Below, piece after piece: positions 15,539 to 24,045 of a stretch of DNA of 34,152 nucleotides; the first letter of the stretch is position 1, and each line of letters starts with the position of its first letter. The notes beneath the pieces were generated by a model, which did no database searches, had not been told where the DNA came from, and saw only the letters and a program-made list of their open reading frames with translations. Source of the stretch: Comamonadaceae bacterium (GTDB lineage: Bacteria; Pseudomonadota; Gammaproteobacteria; Burkholderiales; Burkholderiaceae_C); contig CANBTQ010000006.1 of the NCBI GenBank assembly GCA_947372425.1, positions 1 to 34,152 of the forward strand, written 5' to 3'. The translations under genes were made by a program, and so were the position numbers.

Positions 15539-18133
15539 CTAGCGGCACACGTCCGCCACAAACTGCGCCAGGGGCATGGGCTTGCCAAAAAAGTAGCCCT
15601 GAAAGGCATGGCAGCCGCGTTGCTCCAGAAACGCCTGCTGCTCCCGGGTTTCAACGCCTTCGGCAATCACATTCAGGCCCAGGGCTTCTGTCATGGCAAT
15701 AATGGTCTGCACGATGGCCGCATCGTTCGGGTCGGTGGTGATGTCGCGCACAAAACTCTGGTCAATTTTGAGCTGGTCCAGGGGCAACAGTTTCAGGTAT
15801 TGCAGCGACGAATACCCGGTGCCGAAATCGTCCATGGAAAAGCTGATGCCCAGCAACTTGAGCTCCCGCATTTTGAAAATGGTGTCCTCTACCTGCTCCA
15901 GCACGATGCTTTCGGTCAGCTCCAGTTTCAGGTGCGACGGCTTGGCCGACGTCTGTACCAGCGCGCGGCGCACCTGGTCCACAAAATCGGCCTGGTGAAA
16001 TTGCTTGGCACTCACGTTAACCGCCAGGGTCAGGTCGCGCAAACCGGGGTGTGACTGCCAGGCCTTCAACTGGGTGCAGGCGGTATGAACCACCCACAGG
16101 CCGATCGGCACGATGGCCCCGGTTTCCTCCGCCAGGGGAATGAACTGCGCCGGCGACACCAGGCCGCGTACCGGGTGCGCCCAGCGCAACAGCACCTCTG
16201 CACCCGTGGTGTGCCCCAGGGTGTTCACCTGCTTCTGGAAATACAGCTGCAATTGATTCTTGGCGAGGGCCTGGCCCAGGTCGGAAACCAGGCCCATGCG
16301 CTCTTCCAGATCGGACTGCATCTTGGGGTCAAAAAAGCGAATGGTGTTGCGGCCGGCGCTCTTGGCCTGGTACATCGCGGTATCGGCGTGCTTGAGCAGG
16401 GAATCCACCGTTGCAATCGTATCTTTGAACAGGACAATGCCGATGCTGGCCGTGATCCGGGCCTGAACCGCCCCCAGCTGAAACGGGGTCAGCAGTGCGC
16501 TGCGAACCTTTTCGGCTACCAGCTCAGCCTGTGCCGCGGCATCACCGGAGTGCACATGCAAGCCTTCCAGCAGGATGCTGAACTCATCCCCGCCCGGCCG
16601 CGCCACCATGCCCTCTTCACGCATGCATTTGCTCAGCAACCGGGCCACCTCCTCCAGCAACTGGTCGCCCTGGTCCGGGCCCATGGTGTCATTGAAGGTT
16701 TTGAAATCATCCAGGTCCAGCAGCAGCAAAGCCCCGTGGCGGTGCGTGTGCGCGCTGACCGCCATGGCCTTTTGCAGGCCATCCTTCAGCAGTTGCCGGT
16801 TGGGAAGGCCGGTGAGCGAATCAAAATGCGCCAGCTGGTGAATCTGCTCCTGGGCACGCTTTTGCGCGGTGATGTCGTCATATACCCCCAGAATGCCCAC
16901 GCTCTCGCCCTGGGGCCCCAGCAGCGGCACTTTGGAGGTGCGCAGCCATATCTGCTGGCCGTCGGGTGTTGTCTGCGGCTCTTCAAAATTGAGCTGGGAG
17001 GCGCCGCTGTGCATCACCCGAAGGTCGTCGGCACGGTACAGCTCTGCCTGGGCATGCCAACCCAGTTCTGCGTCCAACTTGCCCACCAGGTCTTCCGGGT
17101 TTTGCATGCCGGCGTCCCGCGCAAACGAGCGGTTGCAGCCCAGGTAGCGTGACGCGTTGTCCTTCCAGAAGATGCGCAGCGGCGCCGTCTCCAGCACCTG
17201 GCGCATCATGGCGTTGACGGACAGCAGTTGCTGCTCTGCGGCTTTTTGCTCGGTGAGGTCCACAAAATAGGAAAATGTCCGCGCGCCCTGATCCGTGAGC
17301 ACTCTCTTGGACGACACCATGAATGGAAAGCGGGTGCCATCACGGCGCAAACCGATGCTGGCGTAAGCGTCGTCCGATGCTGCACCCTGTGCGCGCAAGC
17401 GGGTGAGCGCCTCGGTTTGTGCGCGTGCTTCCGGTGCGATGCAAACCGTTATGGCCTGGTTGCGCAACTCGTCCACGCTGTCGTAGCCGAACAGCTTCAG
17501 GAATGCCCCGTTGGCATCGACGATGATGCCATCGCAGGACAGGCCCACACCCATGGGGCTGAGTTCAATCAAGGTCTGAAACTGGCTTTCAATCCGCCGC
17601 AGCGAGTGTTGAAGTTGGTCCTGCGCAGCACGCGAAGCCTGTTGCTGCGCATCCTGGGTGCGACACAGCACAATGGCCCGGGCCAACTGGGCCAGCACCG
17701 GTTGCAGCACCTGCTCCAGTTTGAAGGCGGTTGCGGGCGCCTCGATCGCCAACAAGACAATCACACCATTGCCTTCCAGAGGCATTCTGAAAAACGATTG
17801 GTACTTGCTGCGCGTTGTGCCCAGCTGTGCCAGCAACGTTGCCGGCAGCGTTGCGTGTTCGGCGCAGCCCCACAGCAATTCGCAAGGCATGCTCAGGGGC
17901 TTGCCAATCCGCTCAATCAACTCAAAATCACCCACCGCCGCCTCCATGCGGGCCGGCACAACAGCGTCCGGCCCTTGGCAGGGCAGCAAATCCAGGCAGA
18001 CAAAACCGGCTGAAAACGAGGTGTGGTACAGCAGCCGCTGCAACGTTTTGGTCAGCAGCGGCTTGAGCCGGACCTCACCGCCAATGGTCACCGACAGGTC
18101 GTACAGGACCGGCAGAATGTGTTGGTGCGGCAT
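15539..18133 (-). CDS. GAF-like/PAS/PAS/GGDEF/EAL protein
   Basis: GAF-like N-terminus; PAS segments (LIELSPMGVGLSCDGIIVDANGAFLKLFGYD; MMRQVLETAPLRIFWKDNASRYLGCNRSFARDAG); GGDEF motif RPGGDEFSILLEGL; EAL domain with EVLLRW, LELTES, MDDFGTGYSSLQYL, LKIDQSFV, AEGVET. Confidence 0.94.
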   Translation of the reverse strand: MPHQHILPVLYDLSVTIGGEVRLKPLLTKTLQRLLYHTSFSAGFVCLDLLPCQGPDAVVPARMEAAVGDFELIERIGKPLSMPCELLWGCAEHATLPATLLAQLGTTRSKYQSFFRMPLEGNGVIVLLAIEAPATAFKLEQVLQPVLAQLARAIVLCRTQDAQQQASRAAQDQLQHSLRRIESQFQTLIELSPMGVGLSCDGIIVDANGAFLKLFGYDSVDELRNQAITVCIAPEARAQTEALTRLRAQGAASDDAYASIGLRRDGTRFPFMVSSKRVLTDQGARTFSYFVDLTEQKAAEQQLLSVNAMMRQVLETAPLRIFWKDNASRYLGCNRSFARDAGMQNPEDLVGKLDAELGWHAQAELYRADDLRVMHSGASQLNFEEPQTTPDGQQIWLRTSKVPLLGPQGESVGILGVYDDITAQKRAQEQIHQLAHFDSLTGLPNRQLLKDGLQKAMAVSAHTHRHGALLLLDLDDFKTFNDTMGPDQGDQLLEEVARLLSKCMREEGMVARPGGDEFSILLEGLHVHSGDAAAQAELVAEKVRSALLTPFQLGAVQARITASIGIVLFKDTIATVDSLLKHADTAMYQAKSAGRNTIRFFDPKMQSDLEERMGLVSDLGQALAKNQLQLYFQKQVNTLGHTTGAEVLLRWAHPVRGLVSPAQFIPLAEETGAIVPIGLWVVHTACTQLKAWQSHPGLRDLTLAVNVSAKQFHQADFVDQVRRALVQTSAKPSHLKLELTESIVLEQVEDTIFKMRELKLLGISFSMDDFGTGYSSLQYLKLLPLDQLKIDQSFVRDITTDPNDAAIVQTIIAMTEALGLNVIAEGVETREQQAFLEQRGCHAFQGYFFGKPMPLAQFVADVCR

Positions 18134-18142
18134 GGCTTGTAC

Positions 18143-19297
18143 CTACCAGCGCGCAGCCACCAGCGTCGCATTGTGAAACAGCGGGTAGCCGTGCAGGGTG
18201 GACCCGCCAATCTCGCCCAGCGACAGGGCACCGGCAATGCCGGCGGCCTTGGTGCGTTGCCCGAACGCGTGCAACTCCACGCTCGCCTTCTCCAGCCCCA
18301 GGTGCATGCGCCGCCCGGCACAGTAAAACAAGAGCAGTTCGGCACCCGCGCTGTCTCCATTCATGGCCGCCAGTCCATCCACCAGCACCTGCAGGGTCTC
18401 CAGGCTGTCCACCGAAGGGCTCTTCAGCAGAGTCAGCACGGAATTGGCGGGCACTTCGCCCACGCAGAACAGGGAGCCGTCGTCCTTGCGCATCACCGGG
18501 ATACGCACCACCACATGGTGGTTGGCCCGCACAATGCCAAAGGGAAAATGCACCGCGTGCTCATAAAAATTTTCGGCAGTAATCTGCACGCCATACTGGC
18601 TTTGCACCAGTTCCTGGTAGACCTCGAAAGCCGGCCGCCAGTCGATTTGCGAGATGCAATTGCCGAGGGTGCTGGTGGCATAAACCGTTTGCGCCGGTGC
18701 CTGGTAACCGTGCTCCAGAATAGCGCCCCGGTGCTCCGGCAGCAGCACCATCAACACACCGTTGCGCACCAGACGCTGCCCGTCAAACAGGCAAGCCATG
18801 GGCGCAAAGGTCTCGCTGCCTGCGTTGGCGCCAGCATAGTGCACGCGGTTGGCAAGGTGAAGGTACAAATCGTCCAGCAAGCTACCGATGTTGGGCACCA
18901 TGGCGTCAAACAGCATGAACAGCGTGGCCTCAGCCGGCCCCTGCATCTGCCCCGCAATATGCCGGGCTATGGTCTGCATCAATTCCCCGGCCGCGTCGGC
19001 CTCTGTAGGAAGGTCTGCGTGCAACTGGTAAAAGGGCATCACATCGAAGCGCAGCAGCCAAAGCCCGTCGGTGCGGAATGTGCCATCCCGAACCAGCGCA
19101 GGGAAAATCCCTCCCACCAGCGGGATGCCTCTGGCGGTGCACTGCGACTGCAACAGAGCCACCTGGTCTTTGCGCGCTTCCGGCAGAAAGGCGCATACAC
19201 CCATGTGCGGATACCTAGAACGCCATTCGGAGAGGGTTTCTTCCAGCAAGACGGAATCCGCCCCCGGCAAAAAACACAATTTGGCTAGTTTGTTCAT
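18143..19297 (-). CDS. FIST-domain sensory protein
   Basis: MNKLAKLCFLPGADSVLLEETLSEWRSRYPHMGVCAF...; GIPLVGGIFPALVRDG, HYAGANAGSETFAPMACLFDGQRLVRNGVLMVLL, C-terminal LLFYCAGRRMHLG...ALSLGEIGGS...GYPLFHNATLV characteristic of FIST_N/FIST_C. Confidence 0.87.
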   Translation of the reverse strand: MNKLAKLCFLPGADSVLLEETLSEWRSRYPHMGVCAFLPEARKDQVALLQSQCTARGIPLVGGIFPALVRDGTFRTDGLWLLRFDVMPFYQLHADLPTEADAAGELMQTIARHIAGQMQGPAEATLFMLFDAMVPNIGSLLDDLYLHLANRVHYAGANAGSETFAPMACLFDGQRLVRNGVLMVLLPEHRGAILEHGYQAPAQTVYATSTLGNCISQIDWRPAFEVYQELVQSQYGVQITAENFYEHAVHFPFGIVRANHHVVVRIPVMRKDDGSLFCVGEVPANSVLTLLKSPSVDSLETLQVLVDGLAAMNGDSAGAELLLFYCAGRRMHLGLEKASVELHAFGQRTKAAGIAGALSLGEIGGSTLHGYPLFHNATLVAARW

Positions 19298-19449
19298 CCC
19301 TAACTCGCTTTATTTTTTGGTCGTCGCCGATGCATCCATCGCGACAGCTCCGAGTATCGGACGGAATCAGGTCTGCTTCAACAAATTGTGGCCGGCAACG
19401 GTTCGTTCAAGGCCCCGGGCCGCGCACACCCCAGGGTAAACCACAGGCA

Positions 19450-22400
19450 CTAAGCCAACTGCGCCCAGGCCTTGTCCAGCCGCTTCACGCTCACCGGCTG
19501 CGGCGTGCGCAGCTCCTGCGCGAAAAAGCTCACGCGCAGTTCCTCCAGCAACCAGCGGAACTCCAGCATGCGGTCGTCCACCACGCCCTTGCGCTCGGCC
19601 ACCAGGCGCCAGTAGCGCTGCTCCAAGGGGCGCAGCTCGGCCAGGCGGGCGGCGTCGCGGGCCGGGTCGGCGCGGTATTTGTCCAGCCGCAGGGTGATGG
19701 CCTTGAGGTAGCGCGCCAGATGCTGCAGCCGGTCCCAGGGTGCGGCATGCAGAAAGCGTTTGGGCATCAGGCGCTGCAACTGCTGGGCGGCATCCACGGC
19801 CGCCTCGCCAGCGGCCTTGCTGTCCTTGATCTTGCGTGCGGCGGTGGCGTATTCCAGCAGGATGACGCCGGCCATGCGCGCCACTTCGCTGGATATCAGG
19901 GTTAGCCGGCCACGGCCCTCCTCCACGCGCTTCTTGAAGGCAAATTCGTCGGTGGGCAGGGGCTCGATCAGAAAGGCCCGGTCCAGCGCCAGGGCAATGA
20001 TTTGTTCGCGCAGCTCCTCGATGGTGCCGCCGCCGCTGTCCTTGGCCTCGGTCTTGCCCACCTGCATAAAGGTCACGGCCATTTTTTGCAGGTCGGGGAT
20101 GTTCTTTTCCAGGTACTTCAGCGCGTCCTTGATCTGCAGCGCAAACAGGCGGCGCAGGCCGGCGCGGTGTTTGGCGTGGGCCGTTTCGGGCTCGTCGAAG
20201 ACCTCGATGGTGACGGCGTCGCCGGCATCGATCAGGGCCGGGAAGCCAATCAGCGTCTGGCCGCCCTTGCGGATTTCCAGCAGCTCGGGCAACTCGCCAA
20301 AAGTCCAGGCGGTGTGGCGCTTGTCGGTGGCCGCCGGTGCCGTGTTACTGCTTGCCGGGGCTGCTGCACTGCCCGCTTGTGCGCCGCGCTGCATACCGGC
20401 CGCTGCTGCCATGGCCTGGGCCGCACCGGTTGCCCCCGCGCGACCCGCCGGGCTGGTTGGGCTGGCGTTTGCCGCTTCCGGCGCAGCCTGCGCACCCTGT
20501 CCCAGTTTGAGATTGGCCAGCGCCTGAAACGCCCCGCGCGCCTGCTTGCCCCATTCGGCTTTCAACGCACCCAGGTTGCGACCATGACCCAGCACGCGGC
20601 CATGCTCATCCACCACGCGGAAGTTCATGAAGAAGTGCGGCGTGAGCATGTCGACCTTGATGTCGGCCCGGGCGACATCCACCGCCGTGGCATCGCGCAC
20701 CAGTTTCAATACGGCATCGGTCAGGCCGCCGGCGCCAAAGCGCTCCGGCGCATTCAGTACCTCGGCAAACTTGGCCGCGGTATCGGGCAGCGGCACCAGG
20801 CGCGAGCGCGGGCGCTGGTGCAGGGTTTTGATCAGCGCCTGGATCTTCTCGCGCAGCATGCCGGGCACCAGCCATTCGCAGCGCTCCTCGTTCACCTGGT
20901 TGAGCACAAACAGCGGCACGGTCACAGTCAGGCCGTCGTGCGCGTCACCGGGCTCGTGCAGATAGGTGGCAGCGCAGTCCACCCCGCCCAGGCGAATCGT
21001 CTTGGGGAAGCTGGCGGTGGTAATGCCGGCCGCCTCATGCCGCATCAACTCCTCACGCGTCAGGCGCAGCAGCGTGCTCTCGCGCCGCCCACCGGCGTGT
21101 TGCGGGTTGTACGGCGGCTTTTTGGACTCTTCGCGGTACCAGTTTTCAAAGCTATAGCCGCTGCACACATCGGCTGGCAACTGCTGGTCGTAAAAGGCGT
21201 AGATCAGCTCGTCGTCCACCAGCACGTCCTGGCGGCGCGCCTTGTGCTCCAGGTCTTCCACCTGTTTGATGAGCTTCTGGTTCGCGGCCAGAAAGGGCAG
21301 CGGCGTCTCCCACTGGTTGTTGACCAGGGCTTCGCGGATAAAGATTTCGCGCGCACCGACCAGGTCGATGCGGCCGTAGTTCACCTTGCGCCCGCTGTAG
21401 ACCACGATGCCATACAGCGTGGCGCGCTCCAGCGCCACCACCTCGGCCGCCTTTTTCTCCCAGTGCGGGTCCAGCAACTGTTTCTTCAACAAATGGCCGC
21501 CCACCTGCTCCAGCCATTGCGGCTCGATCGCGGCAATGCCACGGCCAAACAGACGCGTGGTCTCCACCAGCTCGGCCGCCACAATCCAGCGCCCCGGTTT
21601 CTTCACCAGGTGCGCACCGGGATGCGGGTAGAACTTGATGCTGCGTGCGCCCAGGTATTCGCCGTTGGCGCCATCGGTCTCCAGCTTGCAGCCGACATTG
21701 CCCAGCAGACCGGACAGCATGGACAGATGCAGTTGCTCGTAAGACGCGGGGGCCGTGTTCAGCCGCCACTTGTGCTCCGCCACCACCGTGTGCAGCTGGG
21801 TGTGGATGTCTTTCCACTCGCGCACGCGGCGCATATTGATGAAGTTCTGGCGCAGCAGCTGCTCGTACTGGCGGTTCGTGACCTTGTGCTGGCCGACGAC
21901 GCCGGTCGTGGCCGTGGTGTGGCGCTCGCCGCGCGCATCGTGGATCCATTTCCACAGGCGCAGGTAGCCACTGAACTCGCTCTTCTCGTCGTCAAACTTG
22001 GCGTGCTGCTGGTCGGCCTGTTGCTGCGCGTCCATGGGCCGATCGCGCACGTCCTGCACGCTCAAAGCGGAGGCAATCACCAGCACCTCGTCCAGCGCGC
22101 TGCGGGAGCGCGCCTCCAGAATCATGCGGCCCACGCGCGGGTCCAGCGGCAGGCGCGAGAGCTCCTGGCCCAGCGGCGTGATTTCATTCGCCTCGTCCAC
22201 CGCACCCAGTTCGTTGAGCAGTTGGTAGCCGTCGGCAATGGCGCGCCCGGACGGCATGTCGATGAACGGAAAGTCTTCCACCACGCCCAGGTGCAGCGAC
22301 TTCATGCGCAGAATCACCCCGGCCAGCGAGCTGCGCAGGATTTCCGGATCGGTAAAGCGCTCGCGCCCGGCAAACTCCTTCTCGTCGTACAGGCGGATGC

Positions 22401-23523
22401 AAATGCCGTTGGCCACGCGCCCGCAGCGCCCGGCGCGTTGGTTGGCTGCCGCCTGGCTGATCGGCTCCACCAGCAACTGCTCCACCTTGCTGCGAAAGCT
22501 GTAGCGTTTGACGCGCGCCGTGCCGGCATCGATCACATAGCGAATGCCCGGCACCGTGAGCGAGGTTTCCGCCACATTGGTGGCCAGCACAATGCGTCGC
22601 CCGGTGTGGCCATCAAAAATGCGGTCCTGCTCGGCCGGTGACAGGCGCGCAAACAGCGGCAGCACCTCGGCATTGCGCATCAGCGGCTGGTGGCTCAGGT
22701 GCCTGCGCAGATGGTCCGCGGCCTCACGGATTTCGCGCTCGCCGGGCAAAAACACCAGGATGTCACCGGCGTTATGGGCATCGCGCCAGAGTTCGTCCAC
22801 GCCATCGGCAATCGCGTTGTTGAGGTCGTATTCGCGCGATTCTTCAAACGGCCGGTAGCGCTGCTCCACCGGGAACATGCGGCCCGACACCATGATCACC
22901 GGTGCCGGTCCGTTCTTGCTAGCGAAGTGCCGCGCAAACCGGTCCGCATCAATCGTCGCCGAGGTCACCACAATCTTCAGATCCGGGCGGCGTGGCAGGA
23001 GCTGGCGCAGATAGCCCAGTAGGAAGTCGATGTTCAGGCTGCGCTCGTGCGCCTCGTCAATGATGATGGTGTCGTAGGCGGTCAGCAGCGGATCGGTCTG
23101 CGTCTCGGCCAGCAAGATGCCGTCGGTCATCAGCTTGACCGAGGCGTCCTTGCTGAGACGGTCCTGGAAACGCACCTTGAAGCCCACCACGTCGCCCAGC
23201 GGCGTTTTCAGTTCCTCGGCAATGCGCTTGGCCACGCTGCTGGCGGCAATACGGCGCGGCTGCGTGTGGCCAATCATCTTGCCGCGCGGCGCGGGGCGGC
23301 CGTCGGGCAGGGTCAGCGGGTAATTCAGCTTGCCGCGGCCCATGGCCAAGGCGATCTTGGGCAGCTGCGTGGTCTTGCCCGAGCCGGTCTCGCCGCAGAC
23401 GATGATGACCTGGTGCTGGCGCATCGCCTCCATGATTTCGTCACGCTTGCCCGATACGGGCAGGGACTCGGGAAAATCGATGTGCAGGGGCGCAGTGGGG
23501 GAAGAGGAAATGGGTGCGTTCAC
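19450..23523 (-). CDS. hrpA: ATP-dependent RNA helicase HrpA (DEAH)
   Basis: VIIVCGETGSGKTTQLPKIAL, TIIIDEAHERSLNIDFLLGYL, VTSATIDADRFARHF, QRAGRCGRVANGICIRLY; long C-terminal region. GTG start at 23523. Confidence 0.96.
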   Translation of the reverse strand: MNAPISSSPTAPLHIDFPESLPVSGKRDEIMEAMRQHQVIIVCGETGSGKTTQLPKIALAMGRGKLNYPLTLPDGRPAPRGKMIGHTQPRRIAASSVAKRIAEELKTPLGDVVGFKVRFQDRLSKDASVKLMTDGILLAETQTDPLLTAYDTIIIDEAHERSLNIDFLLGYLRQLLPRRPDLKIVVTSATIDADRFARHFASKNGPAPVIMVSGRMFPVEQRYRPFEESREYDLNNAIADGVDELWRDAHNAGDILVFLPGEREIREAADHLRRHLSHQPLMRNAEVLPLFARLSPAEQDRIFDGHTGRRIVLATNVAETSLTVPGIRYVIDAGTARVKRYSFRSKVEQLLVEPISQAAANQRAGRCGRVANGICIRLYDEKEFAGRERFTDPEILRSSLAGVILRMKSLHLGVVEDFPFIDMPSGRAIADGYQLLNELGAVDEANEITPLGQELSRLPLDPRVGRMILEARSRSALDEVLVIASALSVQDVRDRPMDAQQQADQQHAKFDDEKSEFSGYLRLWKWIHDARGERHTTATTGVVGQHKVTNRQYEQLLRQNFINMRRVREWKDIHTQLHTVVAEHKWRLNTAPASYEQLHLSMLSGLLGNVGCKLETDGANGEYLGARSIKFYPHPGAHLVKKPGRWIVAAELVETTRLFGRGIAAIEPQWLEQVGGHLLKKQLLDPHWEKKAAEVVALERATLYGIVVYSGRKVNYGRIDLVGAREIFIREALVNNQWETPLPFLAANQKLIKQVEDLEHKARRQDVLVDDELIYAFYDQQLPADVCSGYSFENWYREESKKPPYNPQHAGGRRESTLLRLTREELMRHEAAGITTASFPKTIRLGGVDCAATYLHEPGDAHDGLTVTVPLFVLNQVNEERCEWLVPGMLREKIQALIKTLHQRPRSRLVPLPDTAAKFAEVLNAPERFGAGGLTDAVLKLVRDATAVDVARADIKVDMLTPHFFMNFRVVDEHGRVLGHGRNLGALKAEWGKQARGAFQALANLKLGQGAQAAPEAANASPTSPAGRAGATGAAQAMAAAAGMQRGAQAGSAAAPASSNTAPAATDKRHTAWTFGELPELLEIRKGGQTLIGFPALIDAGDAVTIEVFDEPETAHAKHRAGLRRLFALQIKDALKYLEKNIPDLQKMAVTFMQVGKTEAKDSGGGTIEELREQIIALALDRAFLIEPLPTDEFAFKKRVEEGRGRLTLISSEVARMAGVILLEYATAARKIKDSKAAGEAAVDAAQQLQRLMPKRFLHAAPWDRLQHLARYLKAITLRLDKYRADPARDAARLAELRPLEQRYWRLVAERKGVVDDRMLEFRWLLEELRVSFFAQELRTPQPVSVKRLDKAWAQLA

Positions 23524-23592
23524 CCGGCGATTATCCCCGCGCGCCTGCCGGGCGCTTGCAGCGCCCGCGATTCAGAATCCAATGCCGCTCCG

Positions 23593-24045
23593 TCAGGCAA
23601 GCGATGGCTCGTCCGTGCCCTTGAGCGCCTGCATCTTCTTGCCAAACTCACTGCCGGTATGGATCAGCATGACCAGGTAACGGTCCAACTGCTCCTTGGT
23701 AACGGCGCTGCCATGGTCCAGGTACTCCACGCAGGCCACCACGTTGTCCTGCCGGTCGTTCATATTGACCTTGGCCACCTTGCACAGGGTGTTGACATGG
23801 TTCATTGCCACCAGGGCATTGACCTTGTCTTCGTCCAGCTCCAGCGCATAAAAATTGGGCAAGAGCATGCGCACATAGCTCGCATCGTTCTTTGCAAACA
23901 GGTACAGCACGGCCACACCATCCAGGCTGACCGTGAAGTCCAGATTGCCCGCATCATCCTGCGTGGTCTTGCCTACGGTCCGGTCTTCCTGGGCGAGCAG
24001 GCCTTTGTAGCGTTCGGCGAGCGCCTGGATATCTGGTTCCTGCAT
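23593..24045 (-). CDS. YbjN / type III secretion chaperone (CesT)-like fold protein
   Basis: MQEPDIQALAERYKGLLAQEDRTVGKTTQDDAGNLDFTVSLDGVAVLYLFAKNDASYVRMLLPNFYALE...; length and pattern resemble this fold class, but assignment is tentative. TGATG overlap with the upstream AAA gene. Confidence 0.5.
   Translation of the reverse strand: MQEPDIQALAERYKGLLAQEDRTVGKTTQDDAGNLDFTVSLDGVAVLYLFAKNDASYVRMLLPNFYALELDEDKVNALVAMNHVNTLCKVAKVNMNDRQDNVVACVEYLDHGSAVTKEQLDRYLVMLIHTGSEFGKKMQALKGTDEPSLA

Noticed and set aside
14170-15666. 498-aa minus-strand ORF antisense to the methionine-type aminotransferase
   Set aside because: Shadow ORF; the plus-strand frame has full aminotransferase motifs.
20002-22641. 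879-aa plus-strand ORF antisense to hrpA
   Set aside because: High GC creates long shadow ORFs; composition is His/Gln/Val-rich without recognisable domain motifs, while the minus-strand frame encodes a clear DEAH helicase.
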